64,000 bases of DNA from Sutcliffiella halmapala (GTDB lineage: Bacteria; Bacillota; Bacilli; Bacillales; Bacillaceae_I), in the NCBI RefSeq assembly GCF_002019665.1, contig NZ_KV917375.1, forward strand, positions 3,204,702 to 3,268,701, read 5' to 3'. Under the pieces are notes generated by a model. It saw only the letters and a list, made by a program, of their open reading frames with translations. It did no database searches and was not told where the DNA came from. A program made the position numbers and the translations under genes. Positions 26,200 to 35,245 of this stretch are shown here, in pieces (position 1 is the first letter of the stretch; each line of letters begins with the position of its first letter).

Positions 26200-27393
26200 A
26201 TGTCTATCACTCTTAAAACTAGCTATCAACCACTCACTGAAAAAACAGCAATCGCACTCGCTCAACAACTAGAATTCTTCCCTAGTCATACTGAACTTCA
26301 CTGCAGAGAAATTGGAGATGGCAATCTGAATTTAGTGTTTCATATCCAAAATAATGATCAACATGGAATTATCATAAAGCAAGCATTACCATATGCAAAA
26401 GTTGTCGGAGAAAGCTGGCCTTTAACTCTACACCGCGCAACAATTGAAGGGAATTATCTGAAAAATTCAGTACCACTTGTGCCAGGTTTTGTTCCAAAGG
26501 TCTATCATACAGACAAGACTCAAGCTTTAACGATCATAGAGGACCTTTCTCATTTAGAGATTGTTAGAAGCGGATTTATCAGAGGGAAGGATTTCCCTTT
26601 ATTGTCACTGCATATTGGAAAATATTTAGCTACCACATTGTTTTTCACTTCTGACTTTGGGTTAAATCAACAAGAGAAAAAAGTGCTACAACAAGAGTTT
26701 AGTAATCCTGAGCTATGTAAAATAACAGAGGATTTAGTATTAACAGATCCTTTTTTCAACAGTGAAACAAATAACTTTGAACCGGAACTATCAGACTCTG
26801 TAGCGGAGATTTGGAATAATAATACTCTTAAATTAGAAGTTGCAAAGCTAAAATACAAATTCCTTACTAATGGCGAAGCACTTTTACACGGAGATCTTCA
26901 TACAGGCAGTATTTTTGCTAGCGATACTGAAACGAAAGTGATTGATCCAGAGTTTGCGTTCTTCGGGCCTGTAGGTTTTGATATTGGACAATTTTTTGCG
27001 AATATCCTACTTCAAGCAATCACTCGAACAGAAGTGAATAAAGATGTCATCCTCTCTCACTTACATCAAGTCTGGGAAACTTTCGAGAAAACATTTACTG
27101 AGCTCTGGATAACATCAAGCGTAGAAGCCTTTACCAAAACAGAAGGCTATCTCCAGCACGTTCTGCGAAATTTCTTTAAAGATGCTGTGGGGTATGCTGG
27201 TTGTGAAGTTATTCGGAGAACTATCGGTCTTGCCCATGTTGCTGACTTGGAAGAAATTAAACCGTATGAAAAGAAAATCGCTACAAAAAAACTCGCTTTA
27301 GCTTTTGGTCAAGAACTGATTTTACAAAGTGAGAAGGTAACGAGCACTCAAGAAATAGAGGCCTTATTAAATAAAGTAACAGAGGAGATTTAA
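26200..27393 (+). CDS. mtnK: 5-methylthioribose kinase MtnK
   Basis: Phosphorylates methylthioribose with ATP, the entry step of methionine salvage. The 397-residue protein has a protein-kinase-like fold. It shows [31 protein letters not shown], the catalytic [12 protein letters not shown] and the metal-binding [16 protein letters not shown]. The ATG at 26200 follows GGAGG; the same frame is open back to 25921, but that stretch is the riboswitch. Five bases separate it from mtnA. Confidence 0.95.
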   Translation: MSITLKTSYQPLTEKTAIALAQQLEFFPSHTELHCREIGDGNLNLVFHIQNNDQHGIIIKQALPYAKVVGESWPLTLHRATIEGNYLKNSVPLVPGFVPKVYHTDKTQALTIIEDLSHLEIVRSGFIRGKDFPLLSLHIGKYLATTLFFTSDFGLNQQEKKVLQQEFSNPELCKITEDLVLTDPFFNSETNNFEPELSDSVAEIWNNNTLKLEVAKLKYKFLTNGEALLHGDLHTGSIFASDTETKVIDPEFAFFGPVGFDIGQFFANILLQAITRTEVNKDVILSHLHQVWETFEKTFTELWITSSVEAFTKTEGYLQHVLRNFFKDAVGYAGCEVIRRTIGLAHVADLEEIKPYEKKIATKKLALAFGQELILQSEKVTSTQEIEALLNKVTEEI

Positions 27394-27398
27394 CTACC

Positions 27399-28445
27399 AT
27401 GACTAGTCTTACACAAATTCCACTTTCCGTTGAATGGAAGGATACTTATATTCGGTTACTCGATCAACAGAAATTACCACATGAAACTATTTTTCTTGAT
27501 CTGTTTACCATTAAAGATGTATTTGATGCCATTGTTACGCTAAAAGTTAGGGGAGCTCCAGCTATCGGCATTGCGGCGGCATACGGTCTTGCTCTTTCTG
27601 CTCAAAGCTATACTGCAACAACGCTAGAAGAATTTCACCTTCAGCTTAAAGCAGATCGAGACTATATTGCGACTTCCCGTCCAACTGCTGTAAATTTATT
27701 TTGGGCCATAGATCGACTTGTTCATAGTTCGAAATCTGCTTCTTCTGTAAACGAAGCCAAAACAATTCTTATTCATGAAGCAATCAACATTCAAATGGAG
27801 GATGAAGCTACTTGTCGGGAGATTGGAGAGTATGCTCTATCCTTGTTTAACAAAAAAGATAAAGTGTTGACCATTTGTAATGCAGGTTCTATCGCCACTG
27901 CTAAATACGGAACGGCTTTGGCTCCCTTTTATTTAGCAAAAGAAAAAGATTTTCCCCTACAAGTATTTGCATGTGAAACCCGCCCTGTTTTACAAGGTGC
28001 AAGACTTACTACTTGGGAGCTTCAACAAGCCAATGTTGACGTTACATTAATTACAGATAATATGGCAGCCCATACGATTAAAACAAAAGGGATAAATGCT
28101 ATTATTGTAGGAGCAGATAGAATTACAGCAAATGGAGATACTGCCAATAAAATTGGTACACTCGGACTTGCGATTTTAGCAAAAGCATTTTCCATTCCTT
28201 TTTATGTAGCCGCTCCTCTCTCTACTTTTGATTTATCAAAAGAGACAGGGCAAGAAATCATTATTGAAGAAAGATCGCCAAAGGAAATTACTCATATCGG
28301 AGAACAGCTAATTGCACCGGAAGGAACCGCAGTATTCAACCCGGCTTTTGATGTCACACCACATGAATATATCTCTGCCATTATCACGGAAAAGGGAATT
28401 CTCAAGGGTGATTATAAGAAAGAAATAAAGAATCTTTTTCTCTAA
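27399..28445 (+). CDS. mtnA: Methylthioribose-1-phosphate isomerase MtnA
   Basis: Isomerises MTR-1-P to methylthioribulose-1-P. The 348-residue eIF2B-like protein has [15 protein letters not shown], the catalytic Cys in [10 protein letters not shown] and the catalytic Asp in [18 protein letters not shown]. Cotranscribed with mtnK under the S-box. In B. subtilis mtnA also adjoins ogt and kinE. Confidence 0.96.
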   Translation: MTSLTQIPLSVEWKDTYIRLLDQQKLPHETIFLDLFTIKDVFDAIVTLKVRGAPAIGIAAAYGLALSAQSYTATTLEEFHLQLKADRDYIATSRPTAVNLFWAIDRLVHSSKSASSVNEAKTILIHEAINIQMEDEATCREIGEYALSLFNKKDKVLTICNAGSIATAKYGTALAPFYLAKEKDFPLQVFACETRPVLQGARLTTWELQQANVDVTLITDNMAAHTIKTKGINAIIVGADRITANGDTANKIGTLGLAILAKAFSIPFYVAAPLSTFDLSKETGQEIIIEERSPKEITHIGEQLIAPEGTAVFNPAFDVTPHEYISAIITEKGILKGDYKKEIKNLFL

Positions 28446-28460
28446 ATACCCCAGAACAAA

Positions 28461-28494
28461 AGAGGCTGAACGAGCTAAGCTGCGTTCAGTCTCT
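28461..28494. terminator. Bidirectional terminator between mtnA and the ArsR gene
   Basis: AGAGGCTGAACG / CGTTCAGTCTCT with a 10-base loop and flanking T/A runs. It serves both convergent genes. Confidence 0.85.
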
Positions 28495-29081
28495 TATTTT
28501 GCCCACATTTCTTTTGGGTTTAATTCATAAATAGCATTTTCGCGGTACATATAATGATTAATTATAAATTCTCTTCTAATGGTCGCATAATCTTCATGAA
28601 ATTGCTTAATATGTTCGTTTATTTCTTTTTCTGTGTATTTTCTTCCAATCTCTAAGTTCTTAGCAATATGTTCAAAAATAATCAGCTTTTTCTTTCTTTG
28701 AGCAGGAATTGTTTTGAGCATCCCATTAGGTAATAAGAAATTTTGCAGTATTTGATCTTTTTCTTTTTGTAATTCCATTGCTTCTTCCTCTTTTCTGCTC
28801 CGATTTAACACGATAAATAGCGCTTCAGTGTGTTGCTTTAAGGATTTTTCATTAAGAAAATAAAAAATTGTGTTCTTCTCTCTCCGTTCGTAAATGACAC
28901 TTACTTCTTTTAATTTGGAAATATGATGAGAGATGGTTGGCGGTTTTACACCTAGTCTTTCTGCCAGCTCTTGTCCGCTCAAAGGTTGCTCAGAAGAAAG
29001 CAAGACTAACAACCTAATTCTCGTTTGATCTCCCATCACCTTATGAAAATTCACTAGTTTATTTAATTGCAGAAGAAACAC
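28494..29081 (-). CDS. ArsR family regulator with C-terminal DUF2087 domain
   Basis: A 195-residue regulator. Residues about 8-85 form an ArsR winged helix (VMGDQTRIRLLVLL, LAERLGVKPPTISHHISKLKEV), without obvious metal-binding Cys. Residues about 110-190 match the DUF2087 pattern with IFEHIAKNLEIGRKYTEKEINEHI and DYATIRREFI. The target is unknown. The start is uncertain: a GTG at 29081 touches AAAGGG too closely, and CTG or a downstream GTG are alternatives. A palindrome just upstream may be its operator. Confidence 0.82.
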   Translation of the reverse strand: MFLLQLNKLVNFHKVMGDQTRIRLLVLLSSEQPLSGQELAERLGVKPPTISHHISKLKEVSVIYERREKNTIFYFLNEKSLKQHTEALFIVLNRSRKEEEAMELQKEKDQILQNFLLPNGMLKTIPAQRKKKLIIFEHIAKNLEIGRKYTEKEINEHIKQFHEDYATIRREFIINHYMYRENAIYELNPKEMWAK

Positions 29082-29099
29082 CCCTTTGAATTCGATAAC

Positions 29100-29113
29100 T
29101 ATCTAATTAGATA
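29100..29113. promoter_or_regulatory. Possible ArsR-type operator
   Basis: TATCTAATTAGATA, a perfect 14-bp palindrome 19 bases upstream of the ArsR-DUF2087 start and just after the small ORF. Position suggests autoregulation. Confidence 0.45.
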
Positions 29114-29135
29114 ATAATCAAATCTCCTTCAATTT

Positions 29136-29246
29136 TCAACTCTTTTTTGTCATTTTCTTTAATATAATTTCTTTTTCTTGTTCACTTATTACATGAAGCT
29201 TAGATAATACGTTTGTATAAAATGCTAGCTTGTTTATTCTTCCCAT
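29136..29246 (-). CDS. Small protein, 36 residues, unknown
   Basis: ATG at 29244-29246, preceded by GGAGG at 10 bases, reads MGRINKLAFYTNVLSKLHVI and ends EKEIILKKMTKKS. It is basic, amphipathic, and has no membrane segment. It lies directly upstream of the ArsR-DUF2087 gene on the same strand and may be its operon partner. The strong ribosome binding site is the main reason to call it. Confidence 0.5.
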   Translation of the reverse strand: MGRINKLAFYTNVLSKLHVISEQEKEIILKKMTKKS

Positions 29247-29399
29247 TGCTTTAACGCCTCCTATTTTGCACTCGCGCAACTTTTTTAGTGTTAGTAAATT
29301 ATATGTTTTTTTTTGCGACTTGATACTTCTTAATCTTTATTAATACAAGATTGATGCGGATTTTTTTATAATAAGAAGTTATTTCCTAAACAATAAAAA

Positions 29400-29427
29400 A
29401 AAGCGACAGGTTATCCCCTATCGCTTT
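29400..29427 (-). terminator. ogt terminator
   Basis: AAAGCGA / TCGCTTT with additional AGG/CCT pairing inside; on the minus strand it is followed by a long T run. It overlaps the ogt stop. Confidence 0.8.
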
Positions 29428-29914
29428 AGTATATAGCTCCTTCTAATTTTAACAGTTGCTCCTTCATCCCAATCTTATCCCCTGCATATCCAACTAAGGC
29501 ATTATTTTTTCCAATTACACGATGACAAGGAATAATAATAGGGAAGGAATTTCGTTTGTTTGCCTGACCTATAGCTCTTACTGCTAGTGGTCTATTAATC
29601 TCTTCTGCGATATCTTTATAGCTTTTTACACTCCCATATGGAATTTTCATTAATGCATTCCATACGTCTACTTGAAAAGGCGTTCCTGCTAGTGTAATAG
29701 GAATAGAAAATTCAAATCTTTCCCCATTAAAATACTCGTTTAATTGTTGTGCCACCATCAAACAAGTTGGATGATTAGTATCAAATACGATCTCCTGGCC
29801 ATTAAACTTGTTGAATAGTGCTTCTTCACTAAACTCAATGGAGATGAGACTTTCCTCCCTACACAAAATGAATAATGGTCCGATAAGTGATTCGATTTTT
29901 TTACAGCTAAGCAT
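29426..29914 (-). CDS. ogt: Methylated-DNA-protein-cysteine methyltransferase
   Basis: Suicide repair enzyme that takes methyl groups from O6-methylguanine onto its own cysteine. The 162-residue protein has the DNA-binding helix motif RAIGQANKRNSFPIIIPCHRVIG with the acceptor Cys in PCHRV. The ATG at 29914 follows AAGGAG at 6 bases; the frame opens six codons earlier at the kinE stop (TAATG), where no site is present. Located downstream of kinE as in B. subtilis. Confidence 0.93.
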   Translation of the reverse strand: MLSCKKIESLIGPLFILCREESLISIEFSEEALFNKFNGQEIVFDTNHPTCLMVAQQLNEYFNGERFEFSIPITLAGTPFQVDVWNALMKIPYGSVKSYKDIAEEINRPLAVRAIGQANKRNSFPIIIPCHRVIGKNNALVGYAGDKIGMKEQLLKLEGAIY

Positions 29915-29931
29915 CTTTAACTCCTTCTTCA

Positions 29932-32142
29932 TTAGATATTTATGGTTCGATGGATTGGTAGTTTTATATGGAAGGTTGTCCCTTTACCAAGCTCACTCTC
30001 TACTTCAATTATACCATTATGCTCTTCTACAATCTTGTAGCTTACCATAAGACCTAAGCCTGTTCCCCTGTCCTTTGTCGTATAAAAAGGCTCCCCAAGT
30101 TTTTTTATTTTATCCTCTGGTATGCCGGTACCCTCATCTTTAATTGAAATTAATAACATGTTAGTTTCAAATTGTTGAAGGATTACAGAGATTGTTCCGC
30201 CCTTTGGCATCACTTCAATTGCATTCTTCAGGATATTAATAAACACTTGCTTTAATTGATTTTGTTCACAATATATCTCTGGAAGGTCTTCTTCATAAAA
30301 ACTGGCAAATTGCACATTCTCAAGTGCCGCTTGAGCACTTAACAAATCCAAGGTATCCTGCATAATTTTCACTACATTTTTTTGCTGATAGGAAATTGCT
30401 TGAGGTTTTGCCAATACTAGAAATTCTGTGATAATCGATTCAATGCGTTTTAATTCAGAGGTAATAACATCGAAGTACATCGCGTATTGCCCTTCTTTTA
30501 AACTACTTTGTAACAACTGAATAAACCCTTTCAAAGCTGTCATTGGATTTCGAATTTCATGTGCAATTCCGGCTGCTAACTCCCCCACAACTGTAAGCGT
30601 ATCTGATTTTCGGAGCTGATCTTCCATTTCTCTCTTTTCTGTAATATTACGGAAAATAGTCATATGAAGCCCTTCTACTACATTTTTCTTGGCTGAGAAT
30701 TCTAAAATTCGATGCCCTTTCCCATAATCATGCCAAAACTCTCCACTTAGCTCTTCATTTTCTTCACAAAGTTCCCACTGGTGTTTCATTTCTGCCAACT
30801 GACCGGCCGGGATATATTGATTTATATACTGTGCCATTAATTCTTCCTTTGATATGTCCAAAATTTTACTAGCATTAGGATTGGCATCAATAATCGTACA
30901 AGAATCATCCCACAAAATAATTCCATCCATGGCATTATTAAAAATCTTACGGAATTTTTGTTCACTCTCTCGTAAATCTTTTTCCATCTTTCTTCGTTCA
31001 CTCACATTACGGAAGATAATCATGTTAAATCCATCAATAATTCCTTTGTTCGCTGTAAACTCCAACAACTTCTTTTGCCCATTCGGCATATGAAATTCTA
31101 ATTCTTCCCTTATTTCTCCCCTTGCATTAAACTGCTTAATGATTGAAGATACCCTTTTATTCTCTCGGGGAACAAAATACTGTAATTTAGAGTTCTCTAA
31201 CTCGTCTAATGGTAATTCAAATGCTCTACTCGCAGCTGGATTAGCCCTCATGATGTTCCCGTAATTATCCACCAAAACAATAGCATCTAGGGCATGCTGA
31301 AACATCTCACGGAATCTTTCTTCACTTTTTTGAAGTTGAAGCTCCATATTCCTTTTTTCCGTCACATCACGCATAATAGCCAAATAATAATCATCATAAA
31401 TATTGGCAGTTATCGTTACTTCGAATTTTTTTCTTTCCCCATTCCGAAGAAGTACGGGAAGTTCTCCTCGTACACGACCATATTTATCAAGTAAGAGCCA
31501 GATTTTCGCTACTTTAAATTTAAAGTCTTTTTCTACAAAATCATCTAGCTTTGTTTGTAATAAATCGAATTTGGCCATAGCAAAATTCGAACAAAATGCT
31601 GGATTCACGTCAATGAAATACCCTTTTTTGTCAAATACAACAATGCCATCTACCGCCCGATTGAATACATCATGGTACATTTGCTTACTTTTATTCGATT
31701 CATTTTCTAATTTCTTTTTTGCTGTAACATCTCGAATAATACAAATATCAAGTCCACTTTCATCAGGATTACGTACTGCAGAATACTCAACAAATTTGAT
31801 TTGTCCATCATCAAGTCTCAAAATCAGCTCGTTTTCTGTTTCACCTAACTTCTCAAGTTGCGCTTCTTGATAATTCACTTCTTCTTTGGACATTAAATCC
31901 AAAAATTCGTGTAAATTCCTTTTCAATAACTCTTCCTTTGGTAAATCAAAAAGCTCACATGCTTTATTGTTAACTTGAAAGAAAACTAAGTTCTTATCAA
32001 ATAAGATTATTGCGTCATTGGCATGCTCAAAAGTAAGCTGTAAAAACATATTTTGTTTCTCTATGGCACAAAGCTTTTGCTTGAGAACCGCTACTTCCGC
32101 TTCCAACCGTTTGGTCTCTTCGTTCACCATGTGTTGGATCAT
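29932..32142 (-). CDS. kinE: Sensor histidine kinase with four PAS domains, KinE-like
   Basis: A soluble kinase of 736 residues, no membrane segment. An N-terminal coiled coil (about 7-33) is followed by four PAS domains (about 35-145, 157-265, 278-385, 400-510), a HisKA domain with the phospho-acceptor His in GELAAGIAHEIRNP (about 528), and a HATPase with NILKNAIEVMP, DEGTGIP and GTGLGLMVSYKI. B. subtilis KinE has almost the same length and sits beside ogt. It is expected to phosphorylate Spo0F in the sporulation phosphorelay. Ligands of the PAS domains are unknown. Confidence 0.85.
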   Translation of the reverse strand: MIQHMVNEETKRLEAEVAVLKQKLCAIEKQNMFLQLTFEHANDAIILFDKNLVFFQVNNKACELFDLPKEELLKRNLHEFLDLMSKEEVNYQEAQLEKLGETENELILRLDDGQIKFVEYSAVRNPDESGLDICIIRDVTAKKKLENESNKSKQMYHDVFNRAVDGIVVFDKKGYFIDVNPAFCSNFAMAKFDLLQTKLDDFVEKDFKFKVAKIWLLLDKYGRVRGELPVLLRNGERKKFEVTITANIYDDYYLAIMRDVTEKRNMELQLQKSEERFREMFQHALDAIVLVDNYGNIMRANPAASRAFELPLDELENSKLQYFVPRENKRVSSIIKQFNARGEIREELEFHMPNGQKKLLEFTANKGIIDGFNMIIFRNVSERRKMEKDLRESEQKFRKIFNNAMDGIILWDDSCTIIDANPNASKILDISKEELMAQYINQYIPAGQLAEMKHQWELCEENEELSGEFWHDYGKGHRILEFSAKKNVVEGLHMTIFRNITEKREMEDQLRKSDTLTVVGELAAGIAHEIRNPMTALKGFIQLLQSSLKEGQYAMYFDVITSELKRIESIITEFLVLAKPQAISYQQKNVVKIMQDTLDLLSAQAALENVQFASFYEEDLPEIYCEQNQLKQVFINILKNAIEVMPKGGTISVILQQFETNMLLISIKDEGTGIPEDKIKKLGEPFYTTKDRGTGLGLMVSYKIVEEHNGIIEVESELGKGTTFHIKLPIHRTINI

Positions 32143-32476
32143 CACTTTTACCTCACTTTTAAAAATATATTTGTTTCTCTAAACATACAACTTCTACATC
32201 TTTCATTAAAATCCTTTTCTAGTGTATAGAAAGCAATAAAAAAGTCATTTCAGAAATCATTTTGTAATATTTACAATGTTTTTGTTGATAATGGTAGATA
32301 GAAACTTGAAACGATAGGAATTATTTCTCAATGCCAATAGAAAAGAAAATCATTACTCATCAAACTAATTATGCTAAACTAGATTAGTTATACTACTTAT
32401 ATTTCAGTAGGATGAATAGAGAACGTGTTTTACTATTCTCGATTCAAATTTTCACTAGGAGTTTGATCTATTAATT
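32143..32476. other. Divergent kinE / radical SAM intergenic region
   Basis: 334 bases without a gene. It holds the kinE leader and a hairpin AACTAA...TTAGTT at about 32366-32392 ahead of the radical SAM gene. No riboswitch or operator was recognised. Confidence 0.5.
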
Positions 32477-34240
32477 ATGAAAATAGTTGCGACAACTTTA
32501 AATGCTAAATATATCCACACCAATCTTGCCATTCGTTATCTGAAGGCTTATGCAGAGCCGGAATTCACTGTAGACCTTGTAGAATATACAATTAAAGATC
32601 CTATCATGAATATAGTTTCTGACCTTATTCAAAAAAAGCCGGATGTTATAGGATTCAGTTGTTATATATGGAATATCGAAGAAACGATAAAGGTCATAAG
32701 TATGTTAAAAAAGGTCAAACCTGAGCTAGTTATTGTACTCGGAGGACCAGAAGTAACATACGATGTATCCTATTGGTTAGAACGCTTAACTGATGTGGAC
32801 TTTATTGTTATAGGGGAAGGTGAAATTACGTTCAAGCAGCTTCTTCAAGAGCTTGAGGGTGAAAAGAATTTCTCTTCTATTAGCGGACTTGCTTATCGAC
32901 AGGAACAAGAAAAGAAAATATCTCCTCAACGAAACAAAGTCGATTTAAAAGTATTACCATCGCCATACCGTTTCCAGGAGGATTTAAGTCAACTTGGAAA
33001 ACGAGTCACGTATTTTGAAACAAGCCGTGGCTGCCCGTTTAGCTGTCAATTTTGCCTCTCTTCTATTGAGGTTGGGGTTCGCTATTTTGACCGTGAAAAA
33101 GTAAAAGAAGACATCCGTTTCCTCATGGACAATGGGGCTAAAACAATTAAATTTGTGGATCGGACGTTCAATATTAGCCGTAGCTATGCGATGGACATGT
33201 TCCGCTTCTTAATTGATGAGCATAAACCTGGAACCGTTTTTCAGTTTGAAATCACAGCAGATATTATGCGCCCGGAAGTAATTGAGTTTTTGAATCAAGA
33301 AGCGCCACTAGGATTATTTCGTTTTGAAATTGGCGTGCAGTCAACAAATGATGCAACAAACGAACTTGTGATGCGTAAGCAAAACTTCTCCAAACTTTCA
33401 AGAACTGTGACCATGGTCAAGGAAGGTGGAAAAATAGACCAGCATCTTGATTTAATTGCAGGTCTACCAGAAGAAAATTACGATTCGTTTAAAAATACGT
33501 TTAACGATGTTTTTGCTCTGCGCCCAGAAGAATTACAATTAGGATTCTTAAAAATGTTACGTGGTACAGGGCTACGAATAAGAGCTCATGAGCACCAGTA
33601 TATTTACATGGATCATGCTCCTTATGAGATTTTAGGCAATAAAATTTTAAGCTTTGACGATATCATTCGTATCAAACAAGTAGAGGATGTCTTAGAAAAG
33701 TACTGGAATGACCATCGGATGGATGCGACAGTAGAGCATTTAGTATCAAATGTTTTTGCTACACCTTTTGACTTTTTTCAAAATTTCGGTTCATTTTGGG
33801 ATAAGGAAGGCTGGTCAAGAATTGGCCATCAGCTAGAGGACCTTTATAAGCGACTTTTTGCCTTTCTACAAGAATCCAAAGCAGAATCCCTTCCAGTTAT
33901 TGAAAGTTTAATGAAGTATGACTATCTTCGTCATCAGAAATTCAAGCCACGTAAGCCATGGTGGCAGGATTCCTTATCTAAACAAGATCGCACAGAGTTA
34001 TATAAGAATTTACTCGGTTCTCCTGACACGTTAGGTGAGAACTTTCAAAAGCTACAATTAAATGAGAAAGAATTGTATAAACATACGATGCTTGAGACTG
34101 TATCCTTTGACCTGGCACATTATTTACTAACTGGGCAAATCATACAGGAAGAATGTCATATGTTAGTCTATTTTAATCAATCAACAAATCAAACAGAGAT
34201 GTTTCCAATTCCTACATCAAAAGCAAAAAATGCTAGCTAA
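32477..34240 (+). CDS. B12-binding radical SAM protein (DUF4080 type)
   Basis: A 587-residue enzyme of unknown reaction. The N-terminal Rossmann-like B12-binding domain (about 1-140) has DVIGFSCYIWNIEE and VLGGPEVTYD. A radical SAM domain (about 170-380) has the cluster motif CPFSCQFC. A C-terminal helical part (about 400-570) matches the DUF4080 arrangement with WNDHRMDATVEHL. The AGGAG box is 15 bases from the ATG, unusually far, but no nearer start exists. The stop codon lies in the loop of a perfect terminator hairpin. Members of this class often methylate unreactive carbons, but no substrate can be assigned. Confidence 0.85.
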   Translation: MKIVATTLNAKYIHTNLAIRYLKAYAEPEFTVDLVEYTIKDPIMNIVSDLIQKKPDVIGFSCYIWNIEETIKVISMLKKVKPELVIVLGGPEVTYDVSYWLERLTDVDFIVIGEGEITFKQLLQELEGEKNFSSISGLAYRQEQEKKISPQRNKVDLKVLPSPYRFQEDLSQLGKRVTYFETSRGCPFSCQFCLSSIEVGVRYFDREKVKEDIRFLMDNGAKTIKFVDRTFNISRSYAMDMFRFLIDEHKPGTVFQFEITADIMRPEVIEFLNQEAPLGLFRFEIGVQSTNDATNELVMRKQNFSKLSRTVTMVKEGGKIDQHLDLIAGLPEENYDSFKNTFNDVFALRPEELQLGFLKMLRGTGLRIRAHEHQYIYMDHAPYEILGNKILSFDDIIRIKQVEDVLEKYWNDHRMDATVEHLVSNVFATPFDFFQNFGSFWDKEGWSRIGHQLEDLYKRLFAFLQESKAESLPVIESLMKYDYLRHQKFKPRKPWWQDSLSKQDRTELYKNLLGSPDTLGENFQKLQLNEKELYKHTMLETVSFDLAHYLLTGQIIQEECHMLVYFNQSTNQTEMFPIPTSKAKNAS

Positions 34241-34253
34241 CGCTAGCATTTTT
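34226..34253. terminator. Bidirectional terminator containing the radical SAM stop codon
   Basis: AAAAATGCTAGC / GCTAGCATTTTT, perfect 12-base arms; the 4-base loop is the TAA stop plus one base. Confidence 0.85.
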
Positions 34254-34422
34254 CCTTTTTATTGGTTGATTTATTTTTTGATTCTATTGCATTCTCAAAA
34301 GCCTTTATCGCATTCGGATCTCCAAGTTCCGTACCGAATTCCTCTTTTAAAATATCTTGTGGGATTGCATGGTCATGCTTGTGTGCTTGCTTTTGCTTCT
34401 TCGTTTTTGAGCCTTTAGCCAA
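34243..34422 (-). CDS. Small hydrophilic protein, 59 residues, unknown
   Basis: TTG start at 34422 with GGGAGG seven bases upstream. It reads (M)AKGSKTKKQKQAHKHDHAIP, continues QDILKEEFGTELGDPNAIKA and ends in a Lys/Asn-rich tail. Very basic at both ends, with an acidic EEFGTEL centre faintly like gamma-type SASP or YfhD small proteins. The frame extends to 34566 but that part overlaps the preceding small gene. It is the last of three tiny genes on this strand. Confidence 0.6.
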   Translation of the reverse strand: MAKGSKTKKQKQAHKHDHAIPQDILKEEFGTELGDPNAIKAFENAIESKNKSTNKKEKC

Positions 34423-34435
34423 GTAAAACCCTCCC

Positions 34436-34591
34436 TTAATTCCCTTGTCTACCGTGTTTCGAATTACGATTTGCTCCACGAATCGCTTCTTCTTGTTGAA
34501 ACTCTGCTGCAAATTCAGTATCAGGTAAACTTTCTTTCGGTGTTTTATTATTATTTTTTGCCGCATTATGAGCCACTTTTCGTTTTACCAC
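34436..34591 (-). CDS. Small protein, 51 residues, possible spore-associated
   Basis: Reads (M)VKRKVAHNAAKNNNKTPKES, then LPDTEFAAEFQQEEAIRGAN and a basic end. The GTG start follows GGGGGTGAAGGAT. The MVKRK opening is like minor SASPs, and TEFAAEF is reminiscent of the cleavage-type motifs in gamma SASP or YfhD. These are weak resemblances. It sits 13 bases before the next tiny gene, so the pair is probably cotranscribed. Confidence 0.55.
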   Translation of the reverse strand: MVKRKVAHNAAKNNNKTPKESLPDTEFAAEFQQEEAIRGANRNSKHGRQGN

Positions 34592-34615
34592 ATCCTTCAC
34601 CCCCTTGAACTATGT

Positions 34616-34756
34616 TTATTTTGCCCGATAGTTATTTTTTTCATAAGCAATTAACACAATCTCTTCTCCTAAATCTTCACGCATTTGATTTTCTAATATT
34701 GTAATCGCCTCTAGCTTGTCTTCCGGTATATGTGCAATGCCATAATTATTATCCAC
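34616..34756 (-). CDS. Small protein, 46 residues, unknown
   Basis: GTG start with AAGGGGGTG 6-7 bases upstream. Begins (M)DNNYGIAHIPEDKLEAITIL and ends EEIVLIAYEKNNYRAK. An amphipathic helix then a strand, neutral to acidic. First of the three tiny genes and divergent from the DUF3905 gene. Confidence 0.55.
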   Translation of the reverse strand: MDNNYGIAHIPEDKLEAITILENQMREDLGEEIVLIAYEKNNYRAK

Positions 34757-34842
34757 TTAATACACCCCCTTTTTCTTCGTAACTTACATACTTCTTTATT
34801 TTATTGAAATGCTAAAACTATATACATTCGGAGGTGAATCTA

Positions 34843-35190
34843 ATGAAAAAGAAGGATAAGAATTTGGAAAAGCCTTATTTGGACGAAACAATGCCACATC
34901 AAATTAACGCTCCATCCTTTAAAGAATCCGGGATAAAAATGCAACCACCCTTCATTAACGAATATGGAGTTGTTATCGGAGACAGCTTATATGATTCCAA
35001 GGAATCTCCATTAAATAACTGGAGTGATGAAACTGATCCTTCCATCATGGCAGGAGATCAATGGGTACACCCTACAAATGATATTGGGTGGAATTCTGCA
35101 GAAAACCGCGAGCTCGTTGAAAAATCAAAAAAACCACAAGGTGTACCATTCACCCACCCAGATAAGGATGTTAGTTATGGGAGCGATTGA
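34843..35190 (+). CDS. DUF3905 family protein
   Basis: A 115-residue soluble protein with the family core GDSLYDSKESPLNNWSDETD then PSIMAGDQWVHPTNDIGWNS. It is found in spore-forming Bacillaceae but its role is unknown. The ATG at 34843 follows GGAGG at 8 bases; the frame opens three codons earlier with GTG inside that site. Divergent from the tiny gene cluster. Confidence 0.75.
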   Translation: MKKKDKNLEKPYLDETMPHQINAPSFKESGIKMQPPFINEYGVVIGDSLYDSKESPLNNWSDETDPSIMAGDQWVHPTNDIGWNSAENRELVEKSKKPQGVPFTHPDKDVSYGSD

Positions 35191-35200
35191 AAATTAGATC

Positions 35201-35245
35201 CATAAAAGAAGCAGCAGAGTAGGACACTCCGCTGCTTCTTTTATG
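35201..35245. terminator. Bidirectional terminator between the DUF3905 and MFS genes
   Basis: Perfect 15-base arms CATAAAAGAAGCAGC / GCTGCTTCTTTTATG around a 15-base loop. It overlaps the MFS stop codon. Confidence 0.9.
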
